Shown here piece after piece: positions 58,938-64,000 of a stretch of DNA of 64,000 nucleotides. The notes beneath the pieces were generated by a model. That model did not search any database. It was given only the letters and a program-made list of their open reading frames with translations, and was not told the DNA's origin. The stretch spans positions 1 to 64,000 of the forward strand of contig JAEUGY010000097.1 of the NCBI GenBank assembly GCA_016794625.1, read 5' to 3'. Origin of the DNA: Opitutaceae bacterium. Its GTDB lineage: Bacteria > Verrucomicrobiota > Verrucomicrobiia > Opitutales > Opitutaceae. Within the stretch, counting starts at the first letter, position 1. The number at the start of each line of letters is the position of its first letter. A program made the position numbers and the translations under genes.

Positions 58938-60542
58938 TCACGGGTTGAGCAGGGCGGCGAAGGGATGCGGTGCCACGGACGCCGTCCGACCCTCCAGACC
59001 ACGGACCTCGGTTTCCAGACGGGAGATGCGGTCATCAATTTCGCGCCGCAGCCGTGTTTCATCCTGCGTCATCAGACGGAGCCCGTCGGCGACCAACCGA
59101 CCGCCCACATAGACCTGCTCCAGATTGCGCAATCCGCAGGCGAGCACATACGTGGCGACTGCATCATGCAAGGGACCGGTGTCGGGACGGCGTGGATCAA
59201 CGATCAGGAAGTCCGCGTATTTGCCCACCTCGAGGCTGCCCACCTTGTCGGCGATGCCCAGCACGTCCGCGCTGCCCAGCGTATGCAGGTAGAGCATCTC
59301 CCGGACGGAGAGTGCCTGCGCGCTTTTGTACTTCGTGCGGATGAGCGCCAGACCGATGCGCAGGTTTTGAAAAGGATCGGAGATATCGGTGCACGATTGA
59401 TCGTCCAGCCCCACAGCGACCTTCATGCCCGCAGCCCGATAGGCCACGATATCGGCCACTCCGGAGGCGAGCCGGCTGTTGGAGGTCGGTTGCCAGGACA
59501 TGCTGGCCCCCGCGGCGGCGGCCTGGCGGACCAGATCAGGAGTGGTTTGGATGAAGTGGCCAAAGATGAACTTCGGTGAAAGCGCGCCCGCATCTGCGTA
59601 CCACGCGAATTTGGCCTGCTGTTCCTCCACCCGCTCCGGGCTCTCGAGAAAGTGGGACTGATTCATCAAGTCGTAGGTCTTCATGACATGCGCCTCCAAT
59701 TCGGCGGTCTCCCGCGTCGGAGCGCGCTGCAGTCCACCGCTGATCGCCATGCCGAGGTAGAGCGGATTCCGGCCGTAGGTTGACTTTGCGTGGGCGAGCA
59801 ACCCTTCCAAGCGCGAGATCATGTCGGAGCGAGTCCCGACCCGGGGCAGACCGACGCTATTGATGAAGCGCAAGCCGGCGTCGGACTTCGCGCGCAGTTG
59901 ATTCTCCTCGAACGGACCGGGCTTCAAACTGGGAGGAGGAACCTTTTCCCCCACGCCCACGGCCTGCCCACCGACCGCGCCCGAGTAGGTGAAGTCATAG
60001 GCCGTGGTGATCCCGTTGCGGAGAAAGTCGAGCGAACCGTGCAGCGTGAACCAATAGATGTCCTCTGCCGTGGCGCGATTGTTCAGCCGGCTGACCGCGG
60101 CTCCCCAGCCGTAGAGCGTCTCGGTGTGCCCGAGACCCCGCAGCGGACTCATGAACAAGTGGCTGTGGGCCGAGATAAAACCAGGAGCGACGAATTTTCC
60201 GCTGGCATCGATCACCCGCTCCCCGGCTTGGGGAGCAGGGGCCTCGCCCGGGGCGATGGCCGTGATGCGTCCGTCGTTCCCCACTCGCATGTATCCGAAG
60301 TAGGCCTGCTCGTCGCCTGGCTTTTGCGTGATCAAAAGGGCATTCTTGACCAGCAGCCCCTGGGCGTTTGCGGTCAGGCTGGTGGCAAGCAGCAGTACAC
60401 CCAGCCCCTGCCGGAGCTGGGCGCGGAGGGCTCCCGCCGGAGCCACGAACGCGGGAGAAGATGGGATGGCCGGCGTCCGGGCCCACCGCGAAAAAAGGAG
60501 ACCAGACCGGGCCGGGAGGCGGAACAACGGGGAGAAGAGCAT
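58938..60542 (-). CDS. amidohydrolase D, exported (ATZ/TRZ-like)
   Basis: 534 aa. A hydrophobic export segment at about 45-60 (GLGVLLLATSLTANAQ) after an Arg-rich N-terminus; an internal later start is possible. Amidohydrolase core: VAPGFISAHSHLFMSPLRGL with H126/H128, KFIFGHFIQTTPDL, SWQPTSNSRLASGVADI, VAVGLDDQSCTDISD with catalytic Asp, and GSLEVGKYADFLIVD. This is the COG0402 deaminase/chlorohydrolase type, but predicted periplasmic, unlike A, B and C. First gene of the leftward unit ending in the ECF transporter; it may process the ligand before uptake. Confidence 0.86.
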   Translation of the reverse strand: MLFSPLFRLPARSGLLFSRWARTPAIPSSPAFVAPAGALRAQLRQGLGVLLLATSLTANAQGLLVKNALLITQKPGDEQAYFGYMRVGNDGRITAIAPGEAPAPQAGERVIDASGKFVAPGFISAHSHLFMSPLRGLGHTETLYGWGAAVSRLNNRATAEDIYWFTLHGSLDFLRNGITTAYDFTYSGAVGGQAVGVGEKVPPPSLKPGPFEENQLRAKSDAGLRFINSVGLPRVGTRSDMISRLEGLLAHAKSTYGRNPLYLGMAISGGLQRAPTRETAELEAHVMKTYDLMNQSHFLESPERVEEQQAKFAWYADAGALSPKFIFGHFIQTTPDLVRQAAAAGASMSWQPTSNSRLASGVADIVAYRAAGMKVAVGLDDQSCTDISDPFQNLRIGLALIRTKYKSAQALSVREMLYLHTLGSADVLGIADKVGSLEVGKYADFLIVDPRRPDTGPLHDAVATYVLACGLRNLEQVYVGGRLVADGLRLMTQDETRLRREIDDRISRLETEVRGLEGRTASVAPHPFAALLNP

Positions 60543-60844
60543 GGCTCTGCAAAGCCGATTGCGTGCAATCTCGACCTGACCGGGCGGACAAGCGTGGTGT
60601 TTTTGTGCAAAATCTGGGGATCACCGACCCGGTCGACGGAACCCGCGGGAAGGAATTCCGCGCCAAGCTGCGAACCGCGCGCAAACTCCCAGAGTTTCCC
60701 TGAAAGTGCCAGTGGCGGTGAAAAATCTCACCCGATGCGGTCAGGGAGATGCTAAAGGAAGCTTGTACCTAAATGTACGGCCCAGCTCGGCTCCACGGAG
60801 TTTCACACACTGACGGGCTGGCCCGGACAACTGATCTACCAACT
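60543..60844. other. divergent regulatory region between amidohydrolase D and the TonB receptor
   Basis: 302 bases without a gene. It contains a GGTGA/TCACC hairpin around 60716-60731 and a TGTACCTAAATGTAC imperfect palindrome just before the TonB gene leader, a possible operator. No known riboswitch could be recognised. Confidence 0.45.
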
Positions 60845-63361
60845 ATGAACAAACTAAAGAACACGTTGCGATTCACGGGATGGAGCGTCTGTTCGCTCGC
60901 CCTCGCTCCTCTCACCTGGAGTCAGAAGGCCCCGCCGCCCCCGACGGGCGAGGCGGTCACCGAGCTGGAAAAATTCATCGCCTCGGAGACGTCGGTGCAA
61001 AGTTCCGATTCCCTCTCCCAAAACAGCCGGCCGGTTGAAAGCGTCTTCCTCGGCAGCAACAGTGTCTTTGATACACCCCGGTCCGTGACCATCCTGACGC
61101 CGGAGGCGATGAAGCAATTTGGCGTCAAGACATTCGACGATCTCGACAAAGTCGGCGCCGGACTGACCCGTCCGAACATCTTCGGCATTCCCGGTCTGCC
61201 CTTTATCCGCGGTGACAATGCCGCGGTGTTTTACAATGGCATGCTCCGGATCCCGAACCAAAACGAGACGCCAACGTCGTTCGGCTCGCTCGACGCCATG
61301 GACATTGTGAAGGGCCCGGCGCCGGCCCAGTTTGGTCCGACCAACGGCGGTGGATACGTCAACTTCATCCCGAAGTCGCCCTATTACGACAAGTTCCGCG
61401 GTTCGGTCCAGCTCCAGGTGGGATCCTACGAGTTCTACAACACCCAGGTTGACCTGGGCGGTCCGGTGCTGGTCGGAGGCAAGCCCATGGCCTACCGCAT
61501 TTCGATCACGAATCAGCAGGCGCAAAGCTACTACGACGACATCAAGAACGACTACATCTCGGTCTATGCCTCGGCCAAGGCCAAGCTGACGCCGAAACTC
61601 ACGCTCTTCACCGGTGGCGAGTACTACAACTTCAAGTCCAACGAGAACGCCGGCTGGAATCGCCTGACCCAGGACTTGGTGGACAATGGCAACTACATCT
61701 ACGGCGAGATGGATCCCAACACGGTGTCCTCCGACTATCGGGGTTTCACCGATCCGCGCCTGATCCGCAACCAAGTCGACATCGCGTTCAACACCGGCTA
61801 TGATCCGAACCTCGCGATCGTGGTCCCTGCGGCGGACTTCCAGGCCCGCTTCGGTGCGCCCACGGGTGCGGGTGGTGCCTATACATCCGGCGCGGCTGCG
61901 GCGGCGACGGTGGTGAACTACCTCGGCAAGCTTTACGGGTACAAGTACACGCCGGGCTACTTCACCGCTGGCGGCCAGCTCTTCACCAAGAAGATCGAAG
62001 GCAACCAGGTGCTGTCGGATCGCAGCGACTATGCGAACTCCGAGACCCTGATCGCGTTTGGCGACCTCCGCTACTCGGCCGACAGCGGCCGCACGATCAG
62101 CGCCAAGTCCTTGTTCGAATGGATCAAGACCCGCAAGATCTCCAGCTACGGTTTCGCGCACGACTCGGATTCGTTCGCACTGATGGAGAAACTGGTGGTG
62201 GAAGAGACGCACACGGTCGGCGGCGTACCGGTGTCACTCCAGTACGGAGCCGACGCGCGCTACACCTACAACAATGACGCCAACGATTTCGGAGTGGAGC
62301 CGTTCAACCGCCGCGATATCAGCGCGGACATCATTGTTCCGCAGTCCGTGGTGTTGACGGGACCGCAGGTGAACTGGCCCGCCGGGTATGTCGGTGGCAG
62401 CCGTTCGACCCTGGGACAGCTCGGCCTCTTTGGCCAGTTTGCGGCCAAGTTCTCGGACTCCTTCTCGATCTATGGTGGCCTCCGCCTTGAAGGTGCCAGC
62501 TTTGAGCTCAAGACCCCGAAGGAATTCGCCGTCCAGGCCCCGACCCGCACGGGTGGAAAGAACTACTGGAGTGCGTCGGTCAATCCGGTGTTCAAGGTCA
62601 ACAATCAGGTCAGCATCTACGCCGCGATTCAGCGTGGCACGGTACTGACGCCCGGTCAGACCGGTGGTGTGAACGGCGGCGAGGGTAACTTTGCCGAGAC
62701 GCCCTTCTACGAAGGCGGCGTCAAGGTGAACCTGGTGGAGGGGAAACTCTTCGCCTCGCTGGCCGCGTACGAGTTTGAAAAGTCCACCCTCGCGACCTTG
62801 CCGATCGGCGGCCTCGACAGCACGCAGTACAAGTCCGAGGGCGTGGAGTTTGAACTCACCTACACGCCGACGAAGAACCTCTCGATCGTGGCCAACTACG
62901 GCGAGCAGGAGTCGGTGTACGTGAATTCGTTCCCCTTCGCTACCCGTCCCTTCACGCCGCAGCAAGTCGCGCTGTATTCGGGTTCGATCCAATACGGTCC
63001 CTTCGGCCAGGGGCCGTCGGGCAGCCGGTTTGTCAACAACCGCGAAGGCAAGCGAGCCGGGCTGCCGGAAAAGGGTGGCAACCTCTATGTGGTGTATGAG
63101 TTCGACGGTGGCTTTGGTTTCGGTGTTGGACCGAACTACAAGTCGGCCTTCTGGCTCGACAACGAGCATACCATCCGCCTCCCCCGCGCGCTGGTCTGGA
63201 ACGCCAACCTCTTCTACAAGACGAAGCGCTTTGAGGTGCTGCTGCGCCTGAGCAACTTCACCGATGAGGACTACTTCCTCGGTTCGTCCTTTGCCCCGAC
63301 CATGATCGTGACCAAGGCCAAGCCGTTTGAGGCCAACCTCACGACCACGGTACGGTTCTAA
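60845..63361 (+). CDS. TonB-dependent outer membrane receptor of the heterocycle locus
   Basis: 838 aa from ATG 60845. Signal peptide MNKLKNTLRFTGWSVCSLAL to about residue 27; TonB-box-like VTELEKFIASE; plug domain with SVFDTPRSVTILTPEAMKQF, LPFIRGDNAAVFYNGML and MDIVKGPAPAQFGPTNGGGY, the plug signature of siderophore-type receptors; then a 22-strand barrel ending KPFEANLTTTVRF with terminal Phe. It resembles FhuE/FpvA-type receptors more than SusC. It diverges from the amidohydrolase-ECF unit, which suggests it carries the same ligand through the outer membrane. No TonB or ExbBD gene is present. A double hairpin follows. Confidence 0.92.
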   Translation: MNKLKNTLRFTGWSVCSLALAPLTWSQKAPPPPTGEAVTELEKFIASETSVQSSDSLSQNSRPVESVFLGSNSVFDTPRSVTILTPEAMKQFGVKTFDDLDKVGAGLTRPNIFGIPGLPFIRGDNAAVFYNGMLRIPNQNETPTSFGSLDAMDIVKGPAPAQFGPTNGGGYVNFIPKSPYYDKFRGSVQLQVGSYEFYNTQVDLGGPVLVGGKPMAYRISITNQQAQSYYDDIKNDYISVYASAKAKLTPKLTLFTGGEYYNFKSNENAGWNRLTQDLVDNGNYIYGEMDPNTVSSDYRGFTDPRLIRNQVDIAFNTGYDPNLAIVVPAADFQARFGAPTGAGGAYTSGAAAAATVVNYLGKLYGYKYTPGYFTAGGQLFTKKIEGNQVLSDRSDYANSETLIAFGDLRYSADSGRTISAKSLFEWIKTRKISSYGFAHDSDSFALMEKLVVEETHTVGGVPVSLQYGADARYTYNNDANDFGVEPFNRRDISADIIVPQSVVLTGPQVNWPAGYVGGSRSTLGQLGLFGQFAAKFSDSFSIYGGLRLEGASFELKTPKEFAVQAPTRTGGKNYWSASVNPVFKVNNQVSIYAAIQRGTVLTPGQTGGVNGGEGNFAETPFYEGGVKVNLVEGKLFASLAAYEFEKSTLATLPIGGLDSTQYKSEGVEFELTYTPTKNLSIVANYGEQESVYVNSFPFATRPFTPQQVALYSGSIQYGPFGQGPSGSRFVNNREGKRAGLPEKGGNLYVVYEFDGGFGFGVGPNYKSAFWLDNEHTIRLPRALVWNANLFYKTKRFEVLLRLSNFTDEDYFLGSSFAPTMIVTKAKPFEANLTTTVRF

Positions 63362-63376
63362 GCGAGAATCTCGAGC

Positions 63377-63400
63377 GGAGGCGCCCGGCCGGGCGCCTCC
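63377..63400. repeat. 24-base perfect palindrome downstream of the TonB receptor gene
   Basis: The arms GGAGGCGCCCGG and CCGGGCGCCTCC are adjacent. It lies just before the intrinsic terminator at 63410-63436 and could be an attenuating or mRNA-stabilising stem. Confidence 0.6.
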
Positions 63401-63409
63401 TCCAGCATC

Positions 63410-63436
63410 AAGCCGGGCGCGAGCCCGGCTTTTTTG
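63410..63436 (+). terminator. Rho-independent terminator of the TonB receptor gene
   Basis: AAGCCGGGC, GCGA loop, GCCCGGCTT followed by a T run (six T in total), 49 bases after the stop. Confidence 0.9.
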
Positions 63437-63454
63437 CGTCGTGTCGGGCCGGAG

Positions 63455-63530
63455 TGAACGCTGAACGCGGCACGCTCGGCTCGAGCGGACGAGGCACGCC
63501 CGCGAGGGGCGGCCCTACCATGGGGAGGTG
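63455..63530. repeat. right-end copy of the interspersed repeat family
   Basis: GTGAACGCTGAACGCGGCAC repeats the AACGCTGA octamer of the left end, and ACGCCCGCGAGGGGCGGCCC with CTACCATGGGGAGG repeats the GCGAGGGCCGGCCCTACAATGGGGA module. Confidence 0.7.
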
Positions 63531-63547
63531 ACTGTTGAGCGCCGCGG

Positions 63548-64000
63548 TCAGCTCGCGAGCAGGTTGCGGTGGGCGTCGTCGCGGTAGGTGCCGGGACTCT
63601 GGCCGGTGGCCTTGCGAAAGAAGCGTCCGAAGTACGAAGGATCCTGAAAGCGGAGGTGGTAGGCGATTTCGGATACGTTGAGCGACGAGTGGATCAGGAG
63701 CCGCTTCGCCTCCAGCAGGATGCGCTCATGGATGATTTCGCTGGCGGAGTGTCCGGTGGCGCGCCGGAGATCGTCATTGAGATGAGAGCGCGACACCTGC
63801 AGCAGGGTCGCGTAGTCGCCCACCTCGAGCATGGACGGAAAGTGCTCCTCCAGTGCCATACGAAACCGTTGCGCGAGCGTTTCCGAATCCGAAGGAGGGA
63901 AAGCGGCCGCGGGCGCGCGCCTCTGATAGGCCTGACGAATGAGCGTCAATATGATGGTGATGTAGGCCCGCACCAGGTCGTCCCGTCCCGGTGCTGCCTC
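63548..64000 (-). CDS. AraC-family transcriptional regulator, N-terminus beyond window
   Basis: Only the C-terminal 150 residues are inside the window; the frame is open through base 64000, so the gene is cut by the edge. Double helix-turn-helix of the AraC/XylS type: DYATLLQVSRSHLNDDLRRA, IIHERILLEAKRLLIHSSLN, VSEIAYHLRFQDPSYFGRFF and RKATGQSPGTYRDD. The ligand-sensing N-terminus is missing, so the inducer cannot be guessed. It may regulate the TonB receptor or the salvage locus; that is inference from position. Confidence 0.9.
   Translation of the reverse strand, partial: EAAPGRDDLVRAYITIILTLIRQAYQRRAPAAAFPPSDSETLAQRFRMALEEHFPSMLEVGDYATLLQVSRSHLNDDLRRATGHSASEIIHERILLEAKRLLIHSSLNVSEIAYHLRFQDPSYFGRFFRKATGQSPGTYRDDAHRNLLAS

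Noticed and set aside
60690..60760. GCCACTG-like element on the minus strand suggesting a cobalamin riboswitch
   Set aside because: The other conserved boxes are missing and the element faces away from the TonB receptor gene.
44239..60844. TPP or purine riboswitch controlling the salvage locus
   Set aside because: No CTGAGA plus ACCTGATCTGG-type pair or purine aptamer core was found in any of the intergenic regions.

Overview
The window looks like a chromosomal segment of a high-GC Verrucomicrobiota bacterium, most likely Opitutaceae or a close relative. The indicators are a planctomycete-type cytochrome (PSCyt1/PSCyt2/PSD1) plus DUF1501 gene pair, the small basic protein known from Chlamydiae and Verrucomicrobia, Kdo transferase and TonB receptors (a Gram-negative envelope), and many start codons that follow C/T-rich leaders instead of a Shine-Dalgarno sequence. 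No phage, insertion sequence with a transposase, CRISPR array or rRNA operon was seen. The right edge cuts an AraC-type regulator gene.

Layout. 1-1650: a gene-free mosaic of short interspersed repeats whose last module runs into the 3' end of a DeoR-type regulator gene. 1651-5432: DeoR regulator, family 4 glycosyltransferase, four-helix holin-like membrane protein and dihydrolipoyl dehydrogenase. 5528-9721: DUF1501/PSD1 pair. 10161-16751: tRNA-Arg(CCG), two very small basic proteins each followed by a strong terminator, RimO, a TolC-type channel, a small secreted protein and two overlapping methyltransferase genes (one Rsm22-like). 16815-18795: alkylation repair operon (Ogt and an Ada-N/AraC/AlkA fusion). 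18887-22735: TPR-OGT glycosyltransferase and a secreted ThuA-ankyrin fusion. 22758-26660: nucleotide sugar operon with RfbA, RfbB, a family 2 glycosyltransferase and a reductase that resembles the plant bifunctional NRS/ER enzyme. 26852-30989: WaaA and a SNF2 helicase.

31176-42762 is a phosphate block: a TonB-dependent receptor with a secreted beta-helix protein, then a porin, pstS, pstC, pstA, pstB and phoU, with candidate PhoB boxes (7-mers repeated every 11 bases) ahead of both units. 42790-44242 holds an ElyC/YdcF-like protein and a GNAT acetyltransferase.

44239-63361 is the most unusual part. Four transcription units combine four amidohydrolases of different subfamilies, three NMT1/THI5-type periplasmic binding proteins with no ABC permease or ATPase of their own, a complete ECF transporter (S, fused A-A', T), secreted NTF2/SnoaL-like proteins, a secreted protein of possible T-fold type, a cytochrome c with a molybdopterin-oxidoreductase-like domain, and a TonB receptor. 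One binding protein is fused in frame to a pterin-4a-carbinolamine dehydratase. I read this as an uptake and salvage locus for a nitrogen heterocycle (pterin, pyrimidine or related vitamin fragment). The ligand is inference; the gene content and the operon overlaps are visible in the sequence.
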